Of a stretch of 64,000 nucleotides of DNA, positions 42,701-51,896 are shown piece after piece. Made by a program: the position numbers and the translations under genes. The notes under the pieces are model-generated. The model made no database searches. It was not told the DNA's origin and saw only the letters and a program-made list of their open reading frames with translations. The stretch is from Stomoxys calcitrans (Eukaryota; Arthropoda; Insecta; Diptera; Muscidae), in assembly GCF_963082655.1 (NCBI RefSeq), contig NC_081553.1, positions 229,884,254-229,948,253 on the forward strand, written 5' to 3'. Every line of letters begins with the position of its first letter. The stretch's first letter is position 1.

Positions 42701-45700
42701 ATATATGCCAATGACAAATCGCACTCGATGACATCATACTTTTTGCCAAATCCAATGAAATTATCCTGGGTAACAGTTGAAGCTCTTGCAAGGTAAGGAC
42801 ATAAAATCAACTCGCCAAACTTCAAATTGCCCCATCTCCGTAGGGTGCCGTCTAAAGCGTAAGAAACACTAAAAAACTGCAAACGATTGTGGTGCTGTCG
42901 GAAAATCAAAATAAATATCATTAATCAATGGTTTCAATACAATAATTACAAACAGAATACACTTAGCAGCGAAGATACGAGGGTTTTTGTTCCACTTGAT
43001 TAATGGCAAGTTAAAAAAAGATGTACTTCATTCTTAAAATACTTCATTTCATCCCGATATTCTCATGACGTCTCTTCTCTGAAATACCATTTACTTAAAC
43101 CCAATATTGCCATTGGTTTAAGGGGAGTTTACAGGATGAGGCGTTCCCCAAACACATGGCCCCAAAATTGGTTATTAAATTCGTTTTCTAATCTCAAATA
43201 CCTTTCATTTGAGCCACATATTGGCGTGGTAAAAAAAAATTTTGCCCTTTGGGGGGGGTGTTTTGGGGAAGGGGTGATGCCCTAAATACATGGTGATACA
43301 TTTGACATGGCCGGTTAATATGCTCGATTTAGGGGTGTTTTGGGGAGTGGGGTGGTCTCCCAAACACTTAGCCCTGAAAATATATCAGCAACGTGCTCTA
43401 TTCTCATATTGGGTTGCTCAAAAAGTAATTGCGGATTTTTCATATAGTCGGCGTAGACAAATTTTTTCACAGCTTGTGACTCTGTAATTGCATTCTTTCT
43501 TCTGTCAGTTATCAGCTGTTACTTTAAGATTGCTTTAGAAAAAAAGTGTAAAAAAGTATATTTGATTAAAGTTCATTCTAAGTTTTATTAAAAATGCATT
43601 TACTTTCTTTTAAAAAATCCGCAATTACTTTTTGGGCAACCCAATATATCTATATATCATTATTTGAACCCCATATTGCCATTGGATATCAAATTCGTTT
43701 TCTCATCTCAAATGCCATTCATTTAAATCCCTTATTGCAAAAGCGAGCAAATATGTCCGGTTAGGGGTATGAGTCCTAACAACTATGAATATCGAGCTCC
43801 ACTGCCTTGAAGTCCCAAATTGGCTTGGTGATCAAATACGTCCTATTTGGGGGTTGCTATGGTGGTGGGGCGTGCCCTAGACAGTTGATCCCGAATGTTG
43901 ATATCAGATTCATGGTCTACTCCCAAAACCCTTTCATTTGTGCACCATGTTTCCATTGTCGGCAAACATGACCCGTTGGGGGGGGAGGTGTTTTGGGGGA
44001 TGGAGCGGCCACTCAATGACTTGGCTTTGGAAATAAATATCAGATTCGTATTCTACTCTAAAATACCTCTTATTTGAACCTCATATTGCAATGGTCAGCA
44101 AATACTTCCTATTTGGGTGGTGCTTTGGGGGTGGTGTGGCCCCATAGACACTTTTTCAGAATATTGATATCAGATTTGTGCTTTATTTTCATTTAAGTCC
44201 TATATTGCTATGGTCGTAAATTTGTCTTCTTTGGGGTATGTTCTCGGGGATGGGCGGCCCCCAAATACTTGGCCCCACATCTGGATATCAGATTCGTATT
44301 CTACACTCCAATACCTTTTATTTAAGCCACATATTGCCAACATATCAGATTCGTATTGGGATATCAGATTCGTATTCTACATTCAAATGCCTTTTATTTA
44401 AGCCCCATATTCCCATAGTCATTAAATAAGACCTGTTTGGGGGGTGTTTTGGGAAAAGGGTGGACCCCCAGAAACGTGGTCCCACATTTGGGTATCAGAT
44501 TCGTATTCTACTCGCAAATACCTTTCATTTGAGTCCCATATTGCCATGGTCGGTAAATATGTCCGATTTTGGGGCTTGGGGTAGTCCCCCTAGCTCTTGG
44601 TCCTACAATTCGATATCAGATATGTTTTCTACTTTTAAATACCTTTCATTTGAGTCCCATACTGTCGTGATTGGTCTCTATATATATTTGGTAGGTTTTG
44701 GGTTGGGGCGCCCCCCTAGGTATCCCATCCGAAATTTGGATACCAAATTTTTGTTTGTAGGTTACTATAAGGGAGCACACCAAATTTCGCTTAAATCGCA
44801 CCACCCATCTCCGAGATATGGCGTTTCTGAGAATTAGGGTAAGGGGGAGAGTCCACCCCACCTTCGGATATCAAAAAATGTAGTACCCTTTTTTCACCAC
44901 GGGGTCATTATGCACCATCTGTGAAAATTTCAAGAAAATCGGTTAAGCCGTTTCTGAGTCTTTAAGGAACACACAAACTAACCTATAAACAAACACAAAT
45001 TGATTTTTATATATAAAATTTGGTCAATGACTTGGCTTGCTGGTCCTCAAAGCTGTAAGTCGCGAAACTCAATATTATAAATCGGAATTAGTCGGGATTC
45101 TCCGAAAAATCAAAATTTAAATTCAGTTTTTATTAACGAATACAAGTAAAAGTGTGCTAAGTTCGGCCAGGCCGAATCTTATATACCCTCCATCTTGGAT
45201 AGCATTTGTCAAGTTCTTTGTCCAGTATATAATGGATAAAAAATGCCATACTAATGGAGCCATAACAAGTTATGGACAGTTTCGAACCATTCTTGGTTTG
45301 GATGTTGGAGACCATAGTAGAAGTCGTTGTGTATCGTGAACATCAGAAAAATTTTCAGCGGTGGTTTTCCCCCTTACTAATGCTGGCCACATTTGTGAGG
45401 TATTCTGCCATGTTAAAACTTCTCTACCAATTGCTGTCGCTATGCGGCACGCCGTTCGTTCTCGGCAATAAATATGAGGCCCCTTATCATTGAGCTAAAA
45501 CATTAATTGGACTGCACTTATTTATATGAGAGAAGTATCGCCTATTCCTTGATGGAATGTTCATGGGAAATTTAGTAGTACATGAGGCCACCGCAGCGCA
45601 GAGGGTAGCATCTCCGCCTATCACCCTGAACGAAACCTGGCGAGGACATCAGAAAAATTTTTCATAGGTGGCTAACCCCTCCTAATGCTGGCGACATTTT

Positions 45701-48700
45701 CCGAGGTACTTTGCCATGTAAAAACTTCTCCCCAAAGAGGTGTCGCTCTGCGGCACGCGGTTTGAACTCGACTATAAAAGGGAGGCCCCTTATCATTGAG
45801 CTTAAAATTGATTCGGACAGCTTAATGAAATGTTCATGGGTAAATTCGTATATTAAATCCAACCCGCATCTGTTGCGCTGTTGTGGGTCTGTTGCGCTTT
45901 TCTCCATAGTAGAAATAAAGAGTTGCTTTGGTTTCTTTCCGTATAACTTTTAAATTTAGTTTCGTAGCGACGTCCAAATAAAAAAGAACTTTAAAAACGA
46001 ATATGTTTCAAAAAAATAATTCCCACCAACTGACCTTGTCATGTTCATCCAAACTAAAGCGTACATCTTTTATCGTTTCCCTTAGCTCCTTTGCCATATC
46101 CTTGCCCTTCCGATAGTAGAGAAATGGCTTGATTTGCTGATGCGACATCTGTTCATCTGCACTGCCATAACGATAGACAACATCTGTGGCTTGCGACAGT
46201 AAAAATTTGCTACAGGGCGAATTCTTATCGAAGGAATAGAATGATAAAACGCAAAGATTGGCCAGATGATGACAGGCGGTATTATTATTGAGAGCCATAC
46301 AAAAGAAGGCAACAAACTTCAAGTCTCCAAAATGTTGTGTTGTCGCCTGCCAAAAGGAATTATAGTTCAGAAATGGTCTCAGCAGCCCATTAGCAATACA
46401 ATAATCCTGATAGTGAAAATTATACTGCAGATCACATCTTTCACACTGTCCGTCGTACTGCCAATTGAGATTGGCCATCTCAATGGATCTGGAAAAGTCC
46501 ACTGCTGCCGTGGTACGTGTGCGATTTATGTATTTAAATTTACAGTTGAGTTTGGGCAGAGTCTCCTCCTTGGCTTGGCAATACTGTGGTGTAAGAATTG
46601 TCACATTTTTACCGAGTTTCGTTTGGGTATTGTTGCAGATATTGCCACAGGTTCGATATGTTTTAACGGTATCATAAATGGTGGTTACAGTTGGCGATAA
46701 CGATGACATTCGACAAGCGCAGGTGAATTCTAAAATGAAAATTAAATAAAATTTATATAGTTATGTATTGAAAAAAACGAATTTTTATAAGCCTTCATTG
46801 TAAGCCAAAATAAACTCTAATGAGATGTACGGAATTGAATTGTTTACAATGAAAATCTCAAATTTATTGCGTTTCTCCCATTGGCGTAGCTAGACATTTT
46901 TGCCAGGGGGTGCTACAGTCAAACAAAAAGAAAAAAGCAACAACAAATTAAAACATGTAAATATGCATATAGTTCCGCGCGGGCGAAACATCGGATGCTT
47001 ACCACCTCGAGTTTATATAAACAACATTTCGTTAAAATACGGCTTAACAACTCAGTGCCTGTGATACTTGTTATGACAAGGAGAGTTATCCGCGCCTTTA
47101 AATGACCAATGACCGCGGCGGCGATCGGTCCTGGAATGGGCTTTTGAGCTTGATGAGGATCACTTTACTTTACTTTAATTGGCTATGACAGAACATTTGT
47201 TCCACTAGCCGAACATAGAATCCAAGCGCCTTGATCTTCTGCGCTCATTCTAAAATCTGACACCAAGTTTCGAGGTGTCTCCCACCACTTGATCTTTCCA
47301 TCGGGCTTTTGGTCTTCCCGATTTGCGTGTACCACAGTGTTTGCCTTCAAAAGACTTCGTTGCTCCTTCATCCAATCTGACAACATGACTTAGCCAACGC
47401 AGCCGTTGTATTTTGATGTGTGTAACATGCTATCGTCGTCATACAGCTCGTGGTTCATACGTCACCTATATTCTCCGTTAACGCAAACTGGTCCATATAT
47501 TCTACGAAGAATCTTTCTCTCAAACACTTCAAGCACTGCCCCATCTGCTTTGACAAGTACCCAAGCTTGAGAACCATATAACAACCCGGGTAGTATCATT
47601 GTCTTGTATAGTGTAATCTTCGTCTGTCGAGAGGTGGCCTTGTTTCTAAACTGCTTACTTAGTCCACAGTTTGCCAGTATTATTCTTCGCTTAATTTCAA
47701 AATCATTCGTTTCGGTTACGGCGGTGCCGAGGTAGATAAAGTAACTGACTATCTCATAGTCGTGGTTCCCAACTTTCTCCATTTGCTTTATCTGCTCGGC
47801 TGTACAAGGTGTTTTGGGAGTTGAAACCATCCATTTCGTCTTATCTTCATTTACTGCCAGACCCATTTTCACCGTCTCTCTTTCGATTCTTTCTAAGGCA
47901 GCAGTTACTACTTCCGGTGACCGATCTATGATGTCGATGTCGTCGGCATATGCGAGTAGCATGTGTTCTCTAATGATTAGTGTGCCATATCTATCACCAT
48001 CTCCACATTCAATTGTGGTAAATGCAGCTATATCGACATTTGTCCCGAACTGGACCCAACTCGCCACATTTCACTTTTCGAAATTTCAATAAAATCGTGT
48101 TATAAAGGGGTCTTTTTCCGAGTCAAGACCGTCAATCGGTAGATCGTTATATATGGCAGCTATATCCAAATGTCATCCAATCAGCATCATATTCAGGGTG
48201 GATGTTAACACACATTGTTGTCTAAATTTCAGCCTAATCACGTAATAAATTCAGATTTTATGCGCCTAGAGGCCACCGTGGCGCAGAGGTTAGCATGTTA
48301 AGTTCGAAGATGGGCAATATCTGACTATATCTTGATATAACTCCCATACAGACCGATTCGCCGATTTAGGGTCTTAGACCCATTTATCATCCGATTCTGC
48401 TGAAATTTGGTACAGTGAGTTATGTCAGGCCCTAAGACATCTTTCATCAATTTGGCCCAGATCGGTCCAGATTTGGATATAGCTGTCATATAGACCGATC
48501 TCTCGATTTATGGTTTTAGACCCATAAAAGGCGCATTTATTGTCCGATGTCGTCGAAATTTGGGACAGTGAGTTAAGTAAGGCCCTTCGACCATCTTCTT
48601 CAATTTGGCTCAGATCGGCCCAGATTTGGATATAGCTGCCATGTAAACCGATCTCTCGATTTAAGTTTTTGGGGCCATAAAAGGCGCATTTATTGTCCGA

Positions 48701-51431
48701 TTTCGCCGAAATTTGGGACTGTGAGTTGTATAAGGCTCTTCGACATTTTTCTGCAATTTGGCCCAAATTGGTCCAAATTTGGATATAGCTGACATTTAGA
48801 CCGATATCTCGATTTAAAGTCTTGGACCCATAAAAGGGGCATTTAAAATCCGATTTCATTAAAATTTGACACAATGACTTATGTTAGGCTTCTCGACATC
48901 CGTGTCGTATATGGTTCAGATCGGTTTATTTTTAAACATAGCTATTAAAAAAGCCAATATTTGGTATACATAATTGAACAATGGCTTGTATTTATTAGTA
49001 TTTGGTCCAAATCGAAGCATATTTCGATATAGCTGCTATGGGGCATAAGGTATGCATTTTTCACCGGATTTTGACGAAAGGTCGTTCACATATATGGCCG
49101 AGGTGGTGGGTATCCAAAGTTCGGCCCGGCCGAACTTAACGCCTTTTTACTTTTTATAAACGATCTGAATTTATACCCAAACTACATCCAAAGTAAGTGA
49201 CAGCTCATAGGCACCAAGGCATCGGAGCATGTAGTCAAAAGGATACTGGACCAGGAAGCAGTGATTTTTTAGCTATTAGTGTTAAAGTTTGTTGGATACG
49301 AAGATGACTTTTTCATCGTGCTATGTGGCCGTTCAGGGCTCGACTTAAACCCCCGAAAGATAAAGTTGGTGCTATTCACCAATATGAAGTAATTTGGTGT
49401 GTTGAAGGGACATCTCCTAGATGGGGTGGATCTATCGCTCTGACTACTGATAGGACTTCCAACTAGCAATTGCAATGTCAGGACTTTGAAAACGCTGGCG
49501 GCTTGAAATGACAGATTGGAGGGAACTTCTTCAGCCCGCCTGGCCTCCATTATTGTCATGGATGTTGGCTCTTTATCTTCTTCAATGCAGTATCTGACAT
49601 TGAACCGCCGTAAATTTAGTCTTTGTTCTTCAGGGCTTATTATACCCTCCACCATAGGATGGTGGTATTCTAATTTCGTCTGTTTGTAACTACTCGAAAT
49701 ATTCGTCTGAGACCCCATAAAGTATATATATTCTTGATCGTCGTGACATTTTATGTCGATCTAGCCATGTCCGTCCGCCTGACCGTCCGTCCGTCCGTCT
49801 GTCTGTCGAAAGCACGCTAACTTCCGAAGGAGTAAAGCTAGCCGCTTGAATTTTGCACAAATACTTCTTATTAGTGTAGGTCGTTTGGGATTGTAAATGG
49901 ACCATATCAGTCCTTGTTTTGATATAACTGCCATATAAACCGATTTTGGGTCTTGACTTCTTGAGACTCTAGAGTGCGCAATTCTTATCCGATTGGAATG
50001 AAATTTTGCACGAAGTATTTTGTTATGATATCCAACAACTGTGCGAGGTATTGGGTTATTGCGGATTTTTTAAAAGAAAGTAAATGCATTTTTAATAAAA
50101 CTTAGAATGAACTTTAATCAAATATACTTTTTTTCTAAAGCAAGCTAAAAGTCACAGCTGATAACTGACAGAAGAAAGAATGAAATTACAGAGTCACAAG
50201 CTGTGAAAAAATTTGTCAACGCCGACTATATGAAAAATCCGCAATTACTTTTTGGGCAACCCAATATGTTTCAAATCGATCCATAACCTGATATAGCTGC
50301 CACATAAACCGATCTGACTTCTTGACTTCTTGAGCCACTAGAGGGCGCAATTCTTATCCGATTTGAATAAAAGTTTGCAGGAAGTATTTTGTTATGATAT
50401 TCAACAACTGTGCCAAGTGTGACTTAAATCGGTACATGTTTTGATATAGCTGCCATATAAACCAATCTTGGGTCTTGATTTCTTTAGCTTTTAGAGGGCG
50501 CAATTCTTGTCCGATTTGACTGAAATTTTGCACATAGTGTTTTGGTATCACTTCCAACAACTGTGTTCAGTATGGTTTAAATCGGTTCATAATCTGGTAT
50601 AGCTGTCATATAAACCGATCTTGGGGCTTGACTTCTTGAGCCAATTGAGCGCGCAATTCTCATCCGATTTGGTTGAAATTTTGCATGAGGTGTTTTGTTA
50701 TGACTTCCAATAACTGTACTAAGTATGGCGCAAATCAGTACAAAACCTGATATAGCTTCCAATAAACCGATCTGGGATCTTGACTTCTTGGGCCTCTAGA
50801 GGGCGCAATTCTTGTCCCATTTGACAGACATTTTGTACAACGGCTTCTCTAATGACTTTCAACATGCGTTTTTAATATGGTCTGAATCGATCAATAGCTT
50901 GATACAGCTTCCATATAAACCGAACTCCCGATTTTGCTTCTTAAGTCCCTACAAGGCTCAATTCTTATCCGAATAAACTGAAATATTACACAATGACTTC
51001 TACAATGTTCAGCATCCATTTATGGTCCGAATTGGACTTTAACTTGATATAACTCCAATAGCATAACAGTTCTTATTCAATATTCTCTGTTTGCCTCATG
51101 AATAGCACAAATTGACTTTTGGAAATATTTTGTAACACTTTCACCACTATCTTTCAGGTAAATTTTCCACATTAGAACATTTAACTTCACTGCTATGTAT
51201 TCACTAGCCATACTCACTATCAATGGAAGGCTGCAAATTTTCACCCAGTACTTGGCAGGGAACACAGGTAAAATAATTTATATCAAAAAATTCATTTTTA
51301 GCACATTGTTTGACGTCATGGAAGGCGAAAAGGGTGCGATTAAAGTGTTTATCACGTTCATGGCAATCGATACAATTAAAATTTGCCAGAAAAATCGTTA
51401 AAAATAACGCATATACAAAATGGAAGATCAT
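33706..51431 (-). CDS. Tmem67: Meckelin (TMEM67/MKS3), gene span, 9 exons
   Basis: Meckelin is a multi-pass ciliary membrane protein of the MKS/B9 transition-zone complex, in flies expected only in ciliated sensory neurons and male germ cells. Joining nine exons of 214, 695, 327, 639, 273, 528, 88, 164 and 81 nt, every junction in phase, gives 1002 codons plus stop; human meckelin is 995 residues. Landmarks: N-terminal signal peptide; CAKNEFFDINYFTCVPC cysteine motif; LANLCVLSFYSFD; a first membrane segment near 522-541; FFIDWERP; YYIHGRS.HG.AD; FIDH, KDMDYIIKEK and C-terminal LSTKTLIDKRFLM. These follow the human protein in order. All splice sites are GT-AG, but exon 2's donor (GTCAGT) is weak. 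It converges on bon. The symbol follows the vertebrate name. Confidence 0.93.
34048..34848 (-). mobile_element. mariner-like element, internally deleted
   Basis: About 29-bp terminal inverted repeats: CGAGGGTTGCCTTTTATATT at 34050 and its inverse ending CGGCCCTCG at 34846, with two mismatches. Minus-strand frames retain LILQDRHVTYREIDTTL, SIHLILHEHLTVKKICSRC, KKARVDWSNEMFQKY and YSPDLAPNDFFLF (last catalytic Asp) but jump from VDWS..KY directly to the end block, so the middle of the catalytic domain is gone. The frame is further broken upstream of 34487. Nested in the INE-1-like copy. Confidence 0.85.
34952..35256 (+). repeat. tRNA-derived SINE nested in INE-1-like copy
   Basis: GCCACCATAGCGTAGAAGTT, B box GTTCGAATCC, GGTAATCCCCTCCTTATGCT, AATCGGACAGCACTCAATGA and AATGTTCATGGGTAAATTTG. 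The host body unit (GAATTGCGCTCTTAGAG / GAGGCTCAAGAAGTATATTC) resumes directly after. Confidence 0.85.
36054..36400. mobile_element. PIF/Harbinger-like MITE with TTA duplication
   Basis: Ends AGCAGAGTTTACATGGC and GCCATGTAAACTCAGCA are inverted. TTA at 36051-36053 and 36401-36403 is a 3-bp duplication, and the host sequence GTCTTA|GACATATATTTCGAG reads through when the element is removed. Inside, GTAAACGGTAATCGATAGA and TCTATCGATTACCGTTTAC (36261-36304) form a 19-bp perfect hairpin. No transposase. Confidence 0.8.
36476..37013 (-). other. meckelin intron 8, remaining part
   Basis: AT-rich, no repeat family recognised. The donor of exon 8 (AAG|GTGAGT) lies at its right edge. Confidence 0.5.
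37014..37177 (-). CDS. Tmem67: meckelin exon 8 (last membrane segment)
   Basis: Acceptor ATTTTAG, donor AATAAG|GTGAGT. Reads NKGTFYIDNCYSFGEMFLYG, then NELQIFILQFLLFLAVYLMC and SLLATVIAVYLFNK. The YSF...YGNE motif and the following hydrophobic segment match the human order. Phase 1 in, phase 0 out. Confidence 0.92.
37250..37337 (-). CDS. Tmem67: meckelin exon 7
   Basis: Acceptor CCGCAG, donor GGATA|GTAAGT. Reads GIKDMDYIIKEKTFVESLFN and CEFENYLTD, matching human KEMDYFIKDK...GMEF. Only 88 nt; joined in phase 0/1. Confidence 0.92.
37435..37790. mobile_element. INE-1-like element bounded by two inverted tails
   Basis: The left end AACAAGTAAAAATGTGTTAA, GTTCGGCACGGCCGAAT and the right end ATTCGGCCTCGGCGAACTTA, CGCGTTTACTTGTT are inverted copies of the same family tail. 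The middle has one body unit (GATACAGCTCCCCTATAAAC). The usual GTCCGTCCGTC head is absent. Lies in meckelin intron 6. Confidence 0.75.
38076..38603 (-). CDS. Tmem67: meckelin exon 6
   Basis: Acceptor TTTGCAG, donor GATCAT|GTAAGT, phase 0 both sides. Carries the hydrophobic LEIFFVSLIYLAVYVSQYLL segment, HCSLANISVFALVEPSYGYY, IHGRSPHGFADSDM, MQLQRETHSISGRRGL and the end AYTSVNRFFCAFIDH. This is the best conserved part of the protein. Confidence 0.96.
38663..38935 (-). CDS. Tmem67: meckelin exon 5
   Basis: I chose acceptor TTTTTCAG (ends 38936) because it keeps phase 0 and gives LIFVSIYFWRLSHFNIFFID, the right length before WERP; an acceptor at 39001 breaks the frame. Continues to AWRSIFLANEWLRL. 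Donor GTAAAG|GTAGAT; an in-frame alternative two codons earlier (GTG|GTAAAG) is possible. Confidence 0.92.
39093..39129. repeat. left copy of ~36-bp target-site duplication
   Basis: TTTCCAAAAACAATATAAAT and then TAATGTTTTAATAACAA here recur at 41386-41421 with a few changes, on the two sides of the retrotransposon block in meckelin intron 4. Confidence 0.8.
39130..40067 (-). mobile_element. RNase H-encoding non-LTR retrotransposon A, 5'-truncated
   Basis: 3' end at left with a CCTTACCTAACC-type tail in reverse. Minus frames give NGSKLDDQEGFGVYSED, YQAEILAIMEVVEWL and DSQAGIKSL, the first two-thirds of an RNase H domain, then the C-terminal Cys-containing part (FCRSCEDIEEEETL at 39295-39511). 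The sequence differs clearly from element B next to it. Frames are broken. Confidence 0.8.
40069..41385 (-). mobile_element. RNase H-encoding non-LTR retrotransposon B2, 5'-truncated
   Basis: 3' end at left: GGTTAGGTTAGAGGGTGCAT and TAATCCGCCCCAAGCC, as in the longer copy at 51897. Minus frames give, from right to left, RPILTYASVVWW (post-RT), CYTDGSMLGDRVGLGVYIEN and AEIRAITDCVKWCGAN (RNase H), PGHNGVRGNERAGDLAVKA, and a Cys motif region. Truncated where the 51897 copy continues with GGCCCCATTTCGAG. Dead by frameshifts. Confidence 0.85.
41386..41746 (-). other. meckelin intron 4, right part, with second target-duplication copy
   Basis: Begins with the right copy of the ~36-bp duplication (TTTCCAAAACAATATAAATA to TAATAACAA, 41386-41421); the remainder is plain intron to the exon 4 donor (AAG|GTAAGT). 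Confidence 0.65.
41747..42385 (-). CDS. Tmem67: meckelin exon 4 (first membrane segments)
   Basis: Acceptor CTTTCAG (ends 42386), donor TTGAAG|GTAAGT, 213 codons, phase 0 both sides. Begins RPQKEDWQLVKRFQM. NEIALPLLLLLALIVAFVRA (~522-541) is the first strong membrane segment, followed by a basic/Cys loop and FLLHLISYMALAFLLCFLLC, then SLELIIYAALVLK. Confidence 0.94.
42568..42894 (-). CDS. Tmem67: meckelin exon 3
   Basis: Acceptor CCGACAG, donor AATAAG|GTAGGT, phase 0. Reads HHNRLQFFSVSYALDGTLRR, then FGELILCPYLARASTVTQDN and HSVPILIEDITLENK. It corresponds to the human FVAASYDIRG... and ...LAVPVLN segments of the beta-rich extracellular domain. Confidence 0.93.
43090..45020. repeat. array of degenerate ~140-bp units (family D), meckelin intron 2
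   Basis: A unit with TTCATTTGAGCCCCATATTG, CATGGTCGGTAAATATG, GGGGTGTTTTGGGGATGGGG and GATATCAGATTCGTATTCTA repeats roughly a dozen times with large divergence. It ends with AAAATCGGTTAAGCCGTTTC, GAGTCTTTAAGGAACACAC and ACAAATTGATTTTTATATAT, also the end of the array at 58175-59815. A MITE lies inside at 43417. Short ORFs here are repeat translations. Confidence 0.8.
43417..43646 (-). mobile_element. mariner-type MITE, copy 2
   Basis: Complete copy with TATTGGGTTGCTCAAAAAGT and ACTTTTTGGGCAACCCAATA ends, in opposite orientation to copy 1. Nested in the family-D array. Confidence 0.88.
45145..45332 (-). repeat. INE-1-like tail fragment, reverse orientation
   Basis: ACAAGTAAAAGTGTGCTAAG, GTTCGGCCAGGCCGAAT, CTTATATACCCTCCATC and AGCATTTGTCAAGTTCTTTG are the tail in reverse; it is cut by SINE sequence. 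Confidence 0.75.
45343..45850 (+). repeat. two tRNA-derived SINE copies, head to tail
   Basis: First copy (45343-45575) lacks the tRNA-like head and starts at CATCAGAAAAATTTTCAGCG. The second (45590-45850) has GGCCACCGCAGCGCAGAGGG but a damaged B box (GAACGAAACCTGGCGAGG). Both carry the CCCCTCCTAATGCTGGC and CTCGGC/ACTATAAA body words. Confidence 0.8.
46035..46729 (-). CDS. Tmem67: meckelin exon 2 (Cys-rich extracellular region)
   Basis: Acceptor CATTTTAG, donor GACAAG|GTCAGT (weak but in phase with exon 3). Phase 1 in: A+AA TTC gives KFTCACRMSS, continuing the cysteine-rich region. Later landmarks are CERCDLQYNFHYQDYC and ACHHLANLCVLSFYSFD, which match the conserved human LGNMCVMN...YDF block, and FLYYRKGKD. 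The ATG at 46709 is internal, not a start. Confidence 0.93.
46730..47054 (-). other. meckelin intron 1, right-hand part
   Basis: No clear repeat or coding signal, apart from a short CCATTGGCGTAGCTAGAC...GGGGGTGC motif near 46880 that is common in insect repeats. Confidence 0.4.
47055..47165 (-). repeat. repeat family Y fragment
   Basis: CTCAGTGCCTGTGAT, TTATGACAAGGAGAGTTATC and AATGACCAATGACCGCGG match reverse family Y; truncated. Confidence 0.5.
47167..48062 (-). mobile_element. non-LTR retrotransposon C2, RT 3' portion
   Basis: The minus strand encodes ECGDGDRYGTLIIREHMLLA, then YADDIDIIDRSPEVV, the catalytic YADD box of a reverse transcriptase. It continues FIYLGTAVTETND, LYKTMILPGLLYGSQAW and VFERKILRRIYGPV. 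After a frame break comes the C-terminal block also seen at 1677-2337. 3' tail TTTACTTTACTTTAATTGG on the + strand. The 5' part is missing, so it is a typical 5'-truncated insertion, in meckelin intron 1. Confidence 0.88.
48105..49160 (+). mobile_element. INE-1-like subfamily 2 array
   Basis: Four to five units of ~175 bp with GGATATAGCTGTCATATAGA, CCGATCTCTCGATTTA, CCCATAAAAGGCGCATTTAT and GGGACAGTGAGTTA. The tail is GAGGTGGTGGGTATCCAAAG, TTCGGCCCGGCCGAACTTAA, CGCCTTTTTACTTTT. A stray SINE A-box fragment lies at 48272-48300. The minus ORF at 48425-48874 translates the units (a peptide period of ~58 residues) and is not treated as a gene. Confidence 0.75.
49165..49470 (+). pseudogene. reverse transcriptase relic
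   Basis: On the + strand FVGYEDDFFIVLCGRSGLDL followed by NPRKIKLVLFTNMK corresponds to the YADD box and the following strand of a non-LTR RT, with the first catalytic Asp replaced (YEDD keeps the last two). Stops follow. Different from the other elements in the window. Confidence 0.55.
49641..51105 (+). mobile_element. INE-1-like Helentron derivative, tail missing, with nested MITE
   Basis: Head TATACCCTCCACCATAGGAT, ACCCCATAAAGTATATATAT, TCTTGATCGTCGTGACATTT and an extended GTCCGTCCGTCCGTCTGTCT run, then six body units. It stops at TTCTCTGTTTGCCT before the tail, 113 bp from the end of meckelin exon 1. MITE copy 3 interrupts it at 50049. Confidence 0.82.
50049..50266 (+). mobile_element. 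mariner-type MITE, copy 3
   Basis: Same interior and right end (ACTTTTTGGGCAACCCAATA) as copies 1 and 2. The left terminal repeat lost ~16 bp (TATTGGGTTATTGCGG) and the interior lost the TTTACACTTT stretch. Nested in the INE-1-like copy. Confidence 0.85.
51218..51431 (-). CDS. Tmem67: meckelin exon 1 (signal peptide and first Cys motif)
   Basis: ATG at 51431 begins MIFHFVYALFLTIFLANFNC, a good signal peptide. CAKNEFFDINYFTCVPC follows, equivalent to human CKNDQYFDISALSCVPC. Donor GATA|GTGAGT leaves phase 1, matching exon 2. Exon 2 is 4.5 kb away; the intron holds an INE-1-like array, RT sequence and other repeats. The start is the first ATG in the frame. Confidence 0.9.
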
Positions 51432-51896
51432 AGCTTTTTAGATATATTTTTAAATTTTTTTTTAATCAATCAATTCCTATGAAAGGTTATTCAAAACCAT
51501 TTATGTAAGTTTGGTATTTCTTTTTGAGCTCTAAAAACTTTGTTCCGATTTTTTTCTATTTTTCTTTGCACAACCGTTGTCGTTTAATACCTTAAAATAA
51601 CTGAATACATTTCATACAGGACGAAATAGACGTCCTTTGTTATTCAAATGAGCAAGGAAGAAACTCAACAACCACGCAATTAGGCAAAAACACCTTGCAC
51701 TGTATTGTACCAATCACGTTTCCTTTTCTGTTTTTGTTGTGTTTTTATTACTCTAGACTTGTTTTATGTAAATAACTTCAAAAGTTTATGTATGTATATG
51801 TAAATGAATATGTTAGTAAACACGTGCATATGATCACAGGGGCGTAGTTTAAATATTTTCGTAGTAGGATGTCTTCAAAATTCGTCTCTATTCCTT
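51432..51896 (-). promoter_or_regulatory. putative meckelin promoter region
   Basis: 465 bp of repeat-free sequence between the start codon and a retrotransposon. Transition-zone genes are usually controlled by RFX factors; I did not see a convincing X-box, so the regulatory role is inferred from position only. Confidence 0.35.

Noticed and set aside
46709..46709. ATG at 46709 as meckelin start
   Set aside because: A signal peptide exon with the conserved first Cys motif exists at 51431-51218 and joins this exon in phase.
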